From contig NC_060113.1 of NCBI RefSeq assembly GCF_021155765.1, positions 1,602,501-1,666,500 on the forward strand: a stretch of 64,000 bases of DNA, read 5' to 3'. Below the pieces are notes generated by a model. That model did not search any database, was not told the DNA's origin, and saw only the letters and a program-made list of their open reading frames with translations. The translations under genes and the position numbers were made by a program. Each line of letters opens with the position of its first letter. Position 1 is the first letter of the stretch. Of this stretch, positions 52,161 to 64,000 are shown one piece after another. Source of the stretch: Diprion similis. Its lineage: Eukaryota; Arthropoda; Insecta; Hymenoptera; Diprionidae.

Positions 52161-53118
52161 CAGGTACTTATGACGACGTTGCTTTCCGCCGACGCGCGAC
52201 GCGACGGCGGACCTTCGACCCTTCGACCCTTCGATTATACGACCCTCGCGCACCTGGCCAACACTATTTTCCATGCATTTTTTCTCGATACGTTGAAATC
52301 GTCGAAGCAATCGGTCTTGCGATGGTTTTTTTCTTCTTTCAAATGTCGTTCTTACCAATTTTGAAAACCACTTGACATGATTATCGTTATTGTGATTCGG
52401 TTTTTAATTTTTGTTCGCTTTAAATGTCATTCCTATCATAAAATTATTAAAACACGATCCAACATTCTAATAATAAATTAGAAATTAGTCAATTTTTAAC
52501 GGAGATCCAAGTTTTTACAAATAGCTTGTCAACCTGATGGATCGACAATGTGTAATCGAAGATTCAAGTTTTTCTTCTCCTTGCGTCACAATGACATGAC
52601 ACTGCGATTTCAACAAAGAATGATAAGTCTAACAATATATAAATGAAAAGTTGGGAAAAGGGTAAAAACACTTCAAACAATATCACTTGTAAAAATCTAC
52701 TTTTATTCAATCCAGAAATAGATTTTTGTGAAATTCTTTTCAGTAGTTTTTCGAACGTCTCTATGTTCGTAATATCAAAACCAAACAGATATTAGAATCG
52801 GATTAGAAACTCAAAGAGTTAATCATTTTCAACCTTCTCATTCAGGACACTCTTTTCTCAAATTGTTTACTTTTAAGTTGACTTTTGCGTTATTTGAAGT
52901 CCCTCAAATTCATTTCTACTCCATAGTATGGATTTGTCTATATTCGGGGTCTTCATCATGGGCTCGAGCAACGGGGTTTCCTCTTTTCCCAACTTCCGAA
53001 TCAGAAGGAAGAAGAATCATACAGCCCATTCATCCTTAACCGGTTCTGCAACCGTTTAAAAAATTCCGGTGATCTAAAACCAGTGAATACAAAAATAAAA
53101 GAAAAGAAAAATGTCACC

Positions 53119-53141
53119 AAAAAAAAAAAAAAAAAAAAAAA
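53119..53141 (+). repeat. Poly-A tract
   Basis: A 23-base run of A. I did not find flanking direct repeats that would mark a retrotransposed tail. Confidence 0.9.
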
Positions 53142-53560
53142 TATTAAATTCCATCGCTGGCGATAATGGTTGAATAATTTATGTTTCTGCCACCCCATTC
53201 TGAACCATTTTCATATTATTTCCGCCAATAATCAACACAATTGGATACGAAAACTTTATCGCCGCTGCAATTTTTATCTCCCTATTCTTTGTTTCGTGTT
53301 TTTTTTTTGCTCTGGGTATTCATAAACTTTGAGTTTCCCATCTGCAAGCTCGATGGATTCTGAATTTTGAATGAATGAGTGACGAAAACTTTTATCTGCA
53401 ACGTTGTATCTGTAATACGTTATGTCATATCTAACCCTACATGCGCATGTACCTATAATTCTGATTCTGATCTTGACGTAACCTGTGGGAATACGTAAGG
53501 TATTTTATGTACATACAATAGAGCTCGAATAAATCACGTGCTTAATGGTATAAGGACGAA

Positions 53561-54190
53561 TGCGTCATCGTAGGACCTTTTACAAGGCGTAAATGATAAA
53601 AAGGCGGATTTTTCACCTTTGTATTTACGCGAAAAACTTGAGGGTACATTTGAAAATGTTGAAATTGAAAAATGAGTCAACCAAAGGTAGAAGGTCGCAA
53701 ATAGTCTCGGCTATGCCCTTTTCTCGCGAACTTTATGAACAATAATCACCTTCACTAATGGCGGAAGGTCTCACGTGCCCACATACGACCTCGTACCCTT
53801 ACGATTGATATTATTTTGGGAGAAAGTAAAAAGTTTTAAACGTTCTTCCAGAAATCGTCGAACCCTTACGTTTCAAAGGTATTTGAAGCGTTTGCGTAAA
53901 AAAAATTCTTGGCGGATACGACTTTGTACCGTTACGTTCGATATAATTTTTTGCGTAAATATAAAATTCTTAAAATTCTTCCCGAAATCGATAAATCTTT
54001 ATGTTTCGAAGGTTTTTGCATCGTTTGCGAAAAATACACAAAAATTACAGGTGCAATCTTACGCCATTAATAAATGTGATGAATAAAAATCAATTTCGGT
54101 AGTTGAAAGAGCGCATCCGTCAATCACAAGACCTTTTACCTTTATTCGTTTTTTTTTTTGTTAAATAATTTTAGTCTAGATATGCGTTTT
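53561..54190 (+). repeat. Dispersed repeat, copy 2 (630 bp)
   Basis: Second copy of the element at 48017-48645, same strand, differing by scattered substitutions and one-base indels. Both copies end at TAGATATGC(A/G)TTTT. The flanks are unrelated, which fixes the shared unit at about 630 bp. It carries the same internal 131-bp dimer (starts about 53,784 and 53,915) and the same CACGTG. Confidence 0.9.
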
Positions 54191-54921
54191 GAGTGCTTTT
54201 CATAGCGAAGTTCACGTAAAATAAAAACTGTACGCTATTTTACCATCAAATTCATCTATTCAGCGCAAACGTCCTTATAATACCATTATAGACATGAATT
54301 ACAGGTCTCTCTTATCGCTAAATAGTTTCAAACAGTCGACAATAGAAGCCGTGATACGTTAGATACGAAGCACAATGATTACATAACTTTCATTTATTGT
54401 TTCGAGAATCGGGCTTAAAATCTTGAACAACAACTATAGCTACTAAACCTTTTTTTAGTGCATAAACTTGTTTCATACTTTATAACACCGGACAATAAGA
54501 ATCCGGCAATTTTCATAGATTGCAAAAAAGAAAAAGAAATAAAAAAACACACGAAATTGACAGAATAAGTTCAAAAATGCATAAAAATCGTACTCGGGAA
54601 TATTTTAAGGGTGGAATAAGCGGCTTGACAGTTGGTTTCTATACGTCAGAAATCAATCAGTCCAAGTACCAAGAGCTCGACTCTTAATTTTCGTGCAGCA
54701 AGTTACATCCAGCAGCAGCAGCAGAAGCAGAGGAGAAGAGCTAGCCGAGAGATAAACGGGCGGCGTGTTCCTTTAACGACCCTTCTGAAGCATAGTTGAA
54801 ACTTCCCTAATCTCGAGGCTCTCGGGTTTCACTAATCTGGCCTTTTTTTTTCTCTCTTCTCTCTCTGTTTTTTCTTCGTCTTCTTACTCCGTGCATTCGT
54901 CTGTTTGTTGATCTCATTTTG

Positions 54922-54925
<4 letters not shown>

Positions 54926-54953
<28 letters not shown>
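54926..54953. repeat. CT dinucleotide microsatellite
   Basis: About fourteen CT units. GA counterparts lie at 56541-56564 and 61787-61811. Confidence 0.9.
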
Positions 54954-54956
<3 letters not shown>

Positions 54957-56146
54957 TTTTCTTTTTTCTGTCTTGCTTTTCTTTTCGTTTTTTTTTTTTT
55001 TTACCCTTATACCTATATTTTTCTTTTCCTTTTTTTTCCCACGTTTATTACATCGCCGAGGGAAAAATGGCGGACCAATGTGACGAAAATCAATCTCTCT
55101 GTTCTGAATCCGGTTTCCACAGGTTCGCAAAACAAAGTGTCGGGAGCAAAAACTTCGCGAACAAAGCTTCGGAAAGTTTCGACGATGACGCGATTCGGTT
55201 GAATTCAATTAAAACATCCTATACCATTGAGTATAACAATATGTAACAATATACGAGTTTACGGGGAAAAATTTGAACTTCATGAATTTAAAACGAACGA
55301 AACTAATTTCATTTAATGTAATTTTATATAGTTCTAGAAATTATTATTTTTTATTCTTTATTCATACCGAAACAAAAACAAAATACACGAGCCATGCGAT
55401 TCGATAAATTTATTTATATCTTTCTGTATAGGTATGTATAAAGTTTTGAATAATTATCGAGCTTTTGTTTTTTTATCGCGAATTTCACTTTTCAACTTTT
55501 TTTCTACACGTATGACAGGAAAACGGGTTCTCAAATAAGCTCGTACGACTAAGTATAGGTTACAATTAGGAATGCTGATAGTTTTTAACGAAAGATTCGT
55601 TCTCGTAGAGGAAAAATCGGTTTCGTAAATTTTATAAAATTTCATTCAATAAATGATAAAAAAAATCCTGACTCAAACGGGGAAAGAAATGTTTTTTTAC
55701 ATCGCATTAGTAATAATCGCTCTTTAGATAACGTCGTGTCTCCGGATGTCCTTTATACGTATGGATTGTGGTAATATTCTCTTTTACAGAGGAAGTAAAA
55801 AACCCAAAAAAAGGATTAAAAGAAAACCATAATTAATCTGTTTTTGCAAATTGCCAAAAAAACGAGGTGGGGGGAGGGGGGCAAAGCGAGGCACTTGAGG
55901 AAATACTTAGTTTTTGAGGACTCGAATACGCTAAAACTTTGTTTGTTTTTTTTCTAATTCTAATCAAAGTAAATAAAAATGATTTTCAGATGTCAGGGTG
56001 CGAAAAAAATTTTTTTAATTTTTTAAAAATTCAAAATAATGCTGAATAATATTTTTAGAATTAATTTCTTTTGATTGTTTGAAGAAAAATTTTGAAAAAC
56101 GCAATTTTTTTTATCAAATTTTAATACTTACAGTTAACAAAACGTA

Positions 56147-56185
<39 letters not shown>

Positions 56186-57297
56186 TAACAAATATCTATC
56201 GATCATTATTTTGGCTGAACTAAAATTAGCTAATATTTATAATAATAAGAAAACATTTATTTCACCGTATCTTAATAGGTTATATTATACGTTTGTTAAT
56301 GACAAATATTATAATAAACAATAATCGGCACGTATGCATAACCGTCGCCTTAAAACCGCTTCCGTAATACATACTGAAAAATAATCCTGCCTATTTTATT
56401 CCTCCTAATATGGTGGACAAAACTGACTAATCATCCATTGCACAATACATCAGAGGTATGGTGTATACTTATTGAGAACACAAGGCGAGAAGTCCTTTCT
56501 ATACACTTCACTGTTATCTCAAGAAAATCCACTTTGACAAGGAGAGAGAGAGAGAGAGAGAGAGGAAGAAGAGGAAGAAGCGAATCAGTTGGAATAGATT
56601 ACGAGAATGATATAAAAGATACTTTCTTTTTTTTTTTATAAAAAAAAAAGGATATGCAAGTGTTTCAAAGATCCATGCGCAATGAATTCTTTTATCTCGT
56701 TCAACCTTATCTTATTCTCAGAATCTTTTATATCGTCGTAATATTATGATTTATTTCTTTTTTTACTTGATTATTATTTTTTCTCTCTTATTTTCACACT
56801 CTTTTCTCTTTACCTTTTGCAGTGGGACATATCACGCCGAGACCACATCGAGATCCGTGAACGTCGGTCAGTAGGAATTGTGTCGTTGTCGATGAGGTGA
56901 CGGCAACGCAACGGTGCCAAAGCTCCGGATTTTTTTATAAAAATTTATGCAGCAGCACAGTGAGATTAAAAATCTTTACTCGTTTACTGCGTAAAAAAGC
57001 TATAATAATTCAAAGTTTCTTTTTAATTATTATTATTTTTATTCTCTTTTTCTTTTAATTCTATTTTTCATTATCGCAGTTTATGCCTCGTCGTGGCTCT
57101 TTCTTTATTCACGAATTTTTATTATTGTTGTTGTTATTATTATTATTATTATTATGCCCGTGATATCGTGCTATTTGCAGTCAGGACTGCAAATTATGTG
57201 ACAGTTTTCACGTGATAAACCAAACCTCGACGTTAGTGCTAAATACAGTTGATTCCTGTTCTGTGTGCCCGGCGAAAGTGCTTGGCAAAGTTCGCGT

Positions 57298-57329
57298 TGT
57301 TTGTTTGTTTGTTTGTTTGTTTGTTTGTT
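57298..57329. repeat. TTTG tetranucleotide microsatellite
   Basis: Seven to eight TTTG units in a row, about 135 bp before the signal-peptide exon and probably in its 5' UTR or the preceding intron. Confidence 0.9.
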
Positions 57330-57462
57330 CGTTTCTTTCTTACACTTCGATTTTTTACCATCCATCGCGGGTCATCGCCGTTTATTAATTTGTCTTATCG
57401 ATACTTGAACGGGTCGATCCTCGGTTTCTCATCACTGGAGAAATACGAGAAAGAAAGTGAAA

Positions 57463-57558
57463 ATGTCTTTTTACGTTAAAATTGTGATCGCCTTGTTCTA
57501 CGTTATACTGCAGGCTGCTGGATCTCCTCATCGATCGCTTTACGCCGATGGGAATGTG
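57463..57558 (+). CDS. First coding exon of a secreted or membrane protein (32 aa, partial)
   Basis: ATG at 57463 in context GTGAAAATG opens a frame of exactly 32 codons that ends at a strong donor, AATGTG|GTGAGT, in phase 0. The peptide is a textbook signal sequence: short polar-basic start (MSFYVK), hydrophobic core (IVIALFYVILQ), then small residues (AAGS) where signal peptidase would cut. The mature start would be SPHRSLYADGNV. No following exon could be found in the remaining 6.4 kb, so the rest of the gene must lie to the right. The protein is not recognised. An alternative is a single-pass membrane protein or a neuropeptide/growth-factor precursor. The 168-bp satellite array starts 232 bp after this exon, in what would be its first coding intron. 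Confidence 0.5.
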
Positions 57559-57790
57559 GTGAGTTTTACTCGATCATATATATATACATATACACGTTTT
57601 TTACTTTTTATATTTACCTTGTATTATGCATATATTTTGTAAACCATTATTGTTATTTTTTTGATTGTTTTTTTTTTTTTTTTTTTTTTCACTTGACAAC
57701 ATTTTTTCGGATTAATTTTTTATACCCTGTATTAAAACGAAACACATTAACGGAACTAATTTTTCCGTTAGTAAGACATCAGGTTCGCAC

Positions 57791-60700
57791 AAATCTTTAC
57801 AAAATTGCAAAAAATTGTCGTTTTTCCTCTTTAAAATTAGCTAAGGAGCGTCGTTAGCTTTAAACGATTTAGATAATTTTACGAATATTTGAAATACTGC
57901 GATAAATCGAAATGAAAGAATATCGTGTATCAATATTCTAAAAACTTTACTACAAAAAATCTCTACAAAATTGCAAAAAATTATCATTTTTTTCTCCTCA
58001 AAATTAGCTAAGGAGCGTCGTTAGCGTTAAACGATTTAGATAATTTTACGAATATTTGAAATACTGCGATAAATCGAAATAAAAAAATATCGTGTATCAA
58101 TATTCTAAAAACTTTACTACCAAAAAATCTCTACAAAATTGTAAAAAATTATCATTTTTTTCTCCTCAAAATTAGCTAAGGAGCGTCGTTAGCTTTAAAC
58201 GATTTAGATAATTTTACGAATATTTGAAATACTGCGATAAATCGAAATGAAAGAATATCGTGTATCAATATTCTAAAAACTTTACTACCAAAAAATCTCT
58301 ACAAAATTGCAAAAAATTATCATTTTTTTCTCCTCAAAATTAGCTAAGAAGCGTCGTTAGCGTTAAACGATTTAGATAATTTTACGAATATTTGAAATAC
58401 TGCGATAAATCGAAATGAAAGAATATCGTGTATCAATATTCTAAAAACTTTACTACCAAAAAATCTCTACAAAATTGCAAAAAATTATCATTTTTTTCTC
58501 CTCAAAATTAGCTAAGGAGCGTCGTTAGCTTTAAACGATTTAGATAATTTTACGAATATTTGAAATACTGCGATAAATCGAAATGAAAGAATATCGTGTA
58601 TCAATATTCTAAAAACTTTACTACCAAAAAATCTCTACAAAATTGCAAAAAATTATCATTTTTTTCTCCTCAAAATTAGCTAAGAAGCGTCGTTAGCGTT
58701 AAACGATTTAGATAATTTTACGAATATTTGAAATACTGCGATAAATCGAAATGAAAGAATATCGTGTATCAATATTCTAAAAACTTTACTACCAAAAAAT
58801 CTCTACAAAATTGCAAAAAATTATCATTTTTTTCTCCTCAAAATTAGCTAAGGAGCGTCGTTAGCGTTAAACGATTTAGATAATTTTACGAATATTTGAA
58901 ATACTGCGATAAATCGAAATGAAAGAATATCGTGTATCAATATTCTAAAAACTTTACTACCAAAAAATCTCTACAAAATTGCAAAAAATTATCATTTTTT
59001 TCTCCTCAAAATTAGCTAAGGAGCGTCGTTAGCGTTAAACGATTTAGATAATTTTACGAATATTTGAAATACTGCGATAAATCGAAATGAAAGAATATCG
59101 TGTATCAATATTCTAAAAACTTTACTACCAAAAAATCTCTACAAAATTGCAAAAAATTATCATTTTTTTCTCCTCAAAATTAGCTAAGGAGCGTCGTTAG
59201 CTTTAAACGATTTAGATAATTTTACGAATATTTGAAATACTGCGATAAATCGAAATGAAAGAATATCGTGTATCAATATTCTAAAAACTTTACTACCAAA
59301 AAATCTCTACAAAATTGCAAAAAATTATCATTTTTTTCTCCTCAAAATTAGCTAAGAAGCGTCGTTAGCGTTAAACGATTTAGATAATTTTACGAATATT
59401 TGAAATACTGCGATAAATCGAAATGAAAGAATATCGTGTATCAATATTCTAAAAACTTTACTACCAAAAAATCTCTACAAAATTGCAAAAAATTATCATT
59501 TTTTTCTCCTCAAAATTAGCTAAGGAGCGTCGTTAGCGTTAAACGATTTAGATAATTTTACGAATATTTGAAATACTGCGATAAATCGAAATGAAAGAAT
59601 ATCGTGTATCAATATTCTAAAAACTTTACTACCAAAAAATCTCTACAAAATTGCAAAAAATTATCATTTTTTTCTCCTCAAAATTAGCTAAGGAGCGTCG
59701 TTAGCGTTAAACGATTTAGATAATTTTACGAATATTTGAAATACTGCGATAAATCGAAATGAAAGAATATCGTGTATCAATATTCTAAAAACTTTACTAC
59801 CAAAAAATCTCTACAAAATTGCAAAAAATTATCATTTTTTTCTCCTCAAAATTAGCTAAGGAGCGTCGTTAGCGTTAAACGATTTAGATAATTTTACGAA
59901 TATTTGAAATACTGCGATAAATCGAAATGAAAGAATATCGTGTATCAATATTCTAAAAACTTTACTACCAAAAAATCTCTACAAAATTGCAAAAAATTAT
60001 CATTTTTTTCTCCTCAAAATTAGCTAAGGAGCGTCGTTAGCGTTAAACGATTTAGATAATTTTACGAATATTTGAAATACTGCGATAAATCGAAATGAAA
60101 GAATATCGTGTATCAATATTCTAAAAACTTTACTACCAAAAAATCTCTACAAAATTGCAAAAAATTATCATTTTTTTCTCCTCAAAATTAGCTAAGGAGC
60201 GTCGTTAGCGTTAAACGATTTAGATAATTTTACGAATATTTGAAATACTGCGATAAATCGAAATGAAAGAATATCGTGTATCAATATTCTAAAAACTTTA
60301 CTACCAAAAAATCTCTACAAAATTGCAAAAAATTATCATTTTTTTCTCCTCAAAATTAGCTAAGGAGCGTCGTTAGCGTTAAACGATTTAGATAATTTTA
60401 CGAATATTTGAAATACTGCGATAAATCGAAATGAAAGAATATCGTGTATCAATATTCTAAAAACTTTACTACCAAAAAATCTCTACAAAATTGCAAAAAA
60501 TTATCATTTTTTTCTCCTCAAAATTAGCTAAGGAGCGTCGTTAGCGTTAAACGATTTAGATAATTTTACGAATATTTGAAATACTGCGATAAATCGAAAT
60601 GAAAGAATATCGTGTATCAATATTCTAAAAACTTTACTACCAAAAAATCTCTACAAAATTGCAAAAAATTATCATTTTTTTCTCCTCAAAATTAGCTAAG

Positions 60701-61229
60701 GAGCGTCGTTAGCGTTAAACGATTTAGATAATTTTACGAATATTTGAAATACTGCGATAAATCGAAATGAAAGAATATCGTGTATCAATATTCTAAAAAC
60801 TTTACTACCAAAAAATCTCTACAAAATTGCAAAAAATTATCATTTTTTTCTCCTCAAAATTAGCTAAGGAGCGTCGTTAGCGTTAAACGATTTAGATAAT
60901 TTTACGAATATTTGAAATACTGCGATAAATCGAAATGAAAGAATATCGTGTATCAATATTCTAAAAACTTTACTACCAAAAAATCTCTACAAAATTGCAA
61001 AAAATTATCATTTTTTTCTCCTCAAAATTAGCTAAGGAGCGTCGTTAGCGTTAAACGATTTAGATAATTTTACGAATATTTGAAATACTGCGATAAATCG
61101 AAATGAAAGAATATCGTGTATCAATATTCTAAAAACTTTACTACCAAAAAATCTCTACAAAATTGCAAAAAATTATCATTTTTTTCTCCTCAAAATTAGC
61201 TAAGGAGCGTCGTTAGCGTTAAACGATTT
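57791..61229. repeat. Satellite array, 168-bp unit, about 20.5 copies
   Basis: Head-to-tail repeat with starts every 168 bp. For example, the CTAAGGAGCG or CTAAGAAGCG landmark is at 57841, 58008, 58176, 58344 and so on to 61200; only the first interval is 167. The unit is AT-rich and includes GAATAT...ATATTC, a small dyad. Left-edge units are the most diverged. Units from 59520 onward look the same at the sites I compared. Two variable sites, AAGG/AAGA and GTTAGCT/GTTAGCG, give a four-unit pattern (58512-59183) that is repeated (59184-59855). The right edge breaks off mid-unit at GTTAAACGATTTA. 168 is divisible by three, yet every frame has stops, so it is not coding. Confidence 0.97.
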
Positions 61230-64000
61230 AACCGTATCGGCTGCCCGCGAGGTTCTTACAGCGAACACCGTTAACCTAACCGCGGATCGTAACCAGCGGC
61301 GTGATTAATTAATCTTGATGAATAACCCCGGATAGGAGTCGGATTAGGTTTCCAGATCCCTCCTGCCTTCCCCCTCCTTCCTCTTCTCGTTCCATCCTCT
61401 TTTCCCGATTTCCTCGTCGAAGCTGCTGACCTCAGCTGCATGGCCGGATAATTCGCGGAAGGTTAAATTCTGTAATTAGTACTCTGGCGTCGGTCAGACA
61501 GTCTCCCGTTTATCCCGCATCCCGTCTAAGATAAGGGATACGAATTGCTCTTGCCGAGAGCGCTTCTTTCCTCCCTTTTTTTTTTTTTTTTTTTTTCTGT
61601 TTAATTCGTTTTTTTTTTGTTTTCTTTACCCCCGTGGTAAAGTTTCGGCGATTCTACACCTTCGTTTTTCAATTCACCTTGCTTGCCAAGCTGCGGTTAC
61701 TACTGAAACTTTATTCCTACTCCGATAGTATAATCGGGAAATTGTTTTTCTCCTGTTGCTGCGAAACTTTTCTCTGTTTAGAGAGGAAGAGAGAGAGAGA
61801 GAGAGAGAGAGGAAGGCAATTCAACCGCGGTGCATTCTGGGTATCGAAACTGCTTCGGGACAATTTTTGTCTGGTTTTTTTTAGCTAAATTTTTAAACTT
61901 TTCATCCGTTTGTTAAATATTTATTCGATAAGAGATTATAAATATACTCACTCAAATTCGATTGTTCGATATTATTATTGGACAGAGAAAAATATTCTTC
62001 ACAAATTAATTGTTTTATGCAAATTGTTAAATTTACAATAATAATAGTAATAATAATAATAATAACAAATTCTTTCATTATCATTCTCTGCGGTTTATTC
62101 GATACAGTTAAACGTTGTTAATAATTATCTTAAATATACGTATGAAAGATTTAAAGGAAAAAAAAAATAGCAGCAACAATCATTTTATCGAATTATTTAA
62201 CACAGTGGCACCAGAGAAATGACATTATCCATATACATGTATATGTACACAGATAATTTCATCGAATTAGTAAACACTCAGATGTAATTTGACGAAATTA
62301 TTTGTGATACCGTTTCGTAGAAGTATTAATTAACGATTCTTTGAGGCTAATCAAGTTCTTTCACAGTCAATGAATTGATGTGACTGAGCTACACTGTCGT
62401 AATAAAATCCTTACGTATTATAATATTCAAGACACAATTTGCCGGAATTGAATGTTCTCGATTTTATTGATCCATCGGAGATTTATCCCTTGGGGAGAGA
62501 GGATTTTATTCGATATGTAAACGTCTCTATAACTACGCGGTTATCCGGGTTCGTGGATGTTACTTAACGATTCTCAGGTGCATAAAACGGAAATGGCAAG
62601 GCAGCAGAATTAGATTGCTGACAGGTCTTATATACATACATATATATTAGTATAAAAAGTTGATGGCACCGTAAAAGTTTTATACGACGTCAGTTTCGAT
62701 CTATATACCTAGTTTGATTCCGGAGTAAAGTATAAAATTGGACGACACTTTTTGTTCTATTTAACTATATCGATGTATGTATATGATGCATATATAGGGT
62801 GGTGAGAATTTATTTACTGGAAAAGAGAGCCTTCATTTCACTTCCATTATGTTGTCGCAGCGGAATCGGGGTGCGGAACAAATTTTTTCCAGAATGGTTG
62901 GATGAAAATACTGCGGTAACATTTTTTATCATTTAGTTATGTATATATATATATATATAACGATGCAAATATTGTTGAAACCCCGTACTTTTTTCGTTTG
63001 AAAAAAAAAAAAAAATAATAATTCATTGTCAGTACACAGGACTGCGTTTTTTACGCGTAATACACACGTTTAGGACGAAATTCCTAAACGACTTTTTTAA
63101 TTATAGTATATATATGTATATTAGCAGAGATAAAATTCATGCTGATGCGGGGGAGGGTGGGTGAGGGATGCGGTTGTAAATACTGGTGAAATTCTGGAAA
63201 ACCTTGAAACGTTAGAAAATTATTCACGGCGGAATATGTTTGGGGAATTTTTGCGGTATAAAGGTGACAACGGCAACGATGATGGTGTAAAAAATTTGTG
63301 TAGATATACGACCCGATTTTGTGAAATTACCAAATTTTTCGTCTCAGGAATATACAGGTTTTTCTATTTATTTTATTTTCGTTTTTGTTTTAACTCGGAG
63401 TGAAATTTTCTCAGGAATATTGAATCGTTTTTTACATTTATTTTATTTTCATTTTTGTTTAACTCGGAGTGAATATTTTCTCAGGAATATTGAATTTTTT
63501 TTCATTCATTTTATTTTCGTTTTTGTTCTAACTTGCAGTGAAATTTCGCCAGATTCCTGAAGTTTCCAATTTTCCTTACCTTTTTTCGTTCGTCGAATAT
63601 GGATCGGGGAAAAAAGCTGGCTGGTTGACGATCGACGATGATCATGATTATGTGTTAGAAAGCTGGAAATTCCCGGTTGCATATTATGCGGATATGCGGT
63701 TTTTATTCTTCGTATAAGGCTTTTTGGTTTTACTTGGAATATTAATTTTTTTGCAATATTCAAGTTTAAAAGCTTTCATTTACAACGTAGACGAAATATG
63801 AGAAAGGAAAATAAATTATAAAGTCTGTAGCGCGGGTTTAACACTGTATTATAATTTAAATCCGTATAATATGCGAATGTGAAATTTACTTGTTGTGAGT
63901 TAGAATAATCACCTAATCTAAGTACCTAACTCTCGTGAATTAAAACGATTTCCGAAGAAAATTACAGGAAACATTTCAGTTGACTTTTCAAAGCAATGAA
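61230..64000. other. Region right of the satellite, no gene seen
   Basis: A GC-richer, non-repetitive 300 bp directly abuts the satellite, then AT-rich DNA follows with T runs (61,576-61,597), a GA repeat (61,787-61,811), AAT repeats (about 62,040) and TA runs. A short tandem repeat at 63,342 is listed separately. Presumed intron of the gene that starts at 57,463; no acceptor followed by a protein-like frame was found. Confidence 0.55.
63342..63551. repeat. Three-copy tandem repeat, about 67-70-bp unit
   Basis: The string TCTCAGGAATAT recurs at 63342, 63409 and 63479. Each is followed by a T-rich block (TTTATTTTATTTTCGTTTTTGT) and AACTCGGAGTGAA or AACTTGCAGTGAA. Units differ by small indels and substitutions, so it is an older, short array. 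Confidence 0.85.

Larger units (their letters stand above)
48646..53560. other. 4.9-kb region between the two dispersed-repeat copies
   Basis: Mostly AT-rich and without recognisable coding sequence. It contains the two CACGTG-centred palindromes near 49,580 and 50,010, the GC-rich island at 51,190-52,160, and a run of A at 53,119-53,141. The 146-codon minus-strand frame ending at 49,880 shows no family pattern. Confidence 0.55.
54191..57462 (+). other. Upstream region of the secreted-protein exon, low-complexity DNA
   Basis: AT-rich with many simple repeats: CT at 54,926-54,953, TA at 56,155-56,179, GA at 56,541-56,564, TTTG at 57,298-57,329 and long T runs. A strong acceptor (TACCTTTTGCAG) at 56,822 followed by a GTCAGT donor near 56,864 may define a short 5' UTR exon on the plus strand. 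A 59-codon open frame starting AAAATGGCGG at 55,066 is discussed as a finding. Confidence 0.5.

Noticed and set aside
51679-52358. Open frames of 65-156 codons across the GC-rich island
   Set aside because: Poly-Ser, poly-Arg and poly-Glu readings of trinucleotide runs; better explained as promoter/5' UTR.

Overview
The window looks like nuclear DNA of an insect, most likely a hymenopteran. Every confident gene is split by short GT-AG introns, and the proteins are animal ones with an insect flavour. Non-coding DNA is AT-rich, full of simple repeats, and broken by GC-rich, CpG-containing islands. No ribosome-binding sites, operons or prokaryotic genes are present. I assigned exons by joining open frames at GT/AG sites with matching phase and by comparing the result with remembered family sequences; nothing was run.

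Left part (1-22,300) is gene-dense and alternates in strand. METTL16 (+, 720-2842, U6/MAT2A m6A methyltransferase) converges with clueless/CLUH (-, 5029-15676, 17 coding exons, 1382 aa). The first clueless coding exon lies 4.9 kb upstream of the second and was placed by phase matching. Clueless diverges from GLE1 (+, 16391-19127, mRNA export factor) across a ~0.7 kb shared promoter that carries a tiny poly-A retro-insertion. GLE1 converges with a spliced animal gene for a PhnD-like, phosphonate-binding-protein-fold protein (-, 19784-22232) that has no obvious signal peptide.

Middle part: 22.2-30.9 kb has no gene I can support, but holds a GC-rich island with two perfect cAMP-response elements spaced 20 bp apart. 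Then come a 201-aa EF-hand protein with an N-myristoylation motif (+, 30923-31732), a possible 45-aa micro-protein (+, 33129-33434), ZNHIT3 (+, 33994-34580) and lysosomal beta-glucuronidase (-, 35338-38699, 651 aa, both catalytic glutamates present).

Right part (38.7-64 kb) is gene-poor and repeat-rich. It has a 260-bp palindromic MITE-like element, two ~630-bp copies of one dispersed repeat 5.5 kb apart, a GC-rich probable promoter/5'UTR island near 51.2-52.2 kb, and one signal-peptide-encoding exon (57463-57558). Immediately downstream, apparently inside that gene's first coding intron, is a 3.4-kb satellite array of about 20.5 units of exactly 168 bp with traces of higher-order structure. 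The rest of the secreted-protein gene lies beyond the window.

The recognised genes are housekeeping: RNA methylation (METTL16), mRNA export (GLE1), mitochondrial mRNA handling (clueless), snoRNP/nuclear receptor co-factor (ZNHIT3) and lysosomal glycan breakdown (beta-glucuronidase). They share no pathway. The most unusual items are the cytosolic PhnD-like protein and the intronic satellite.
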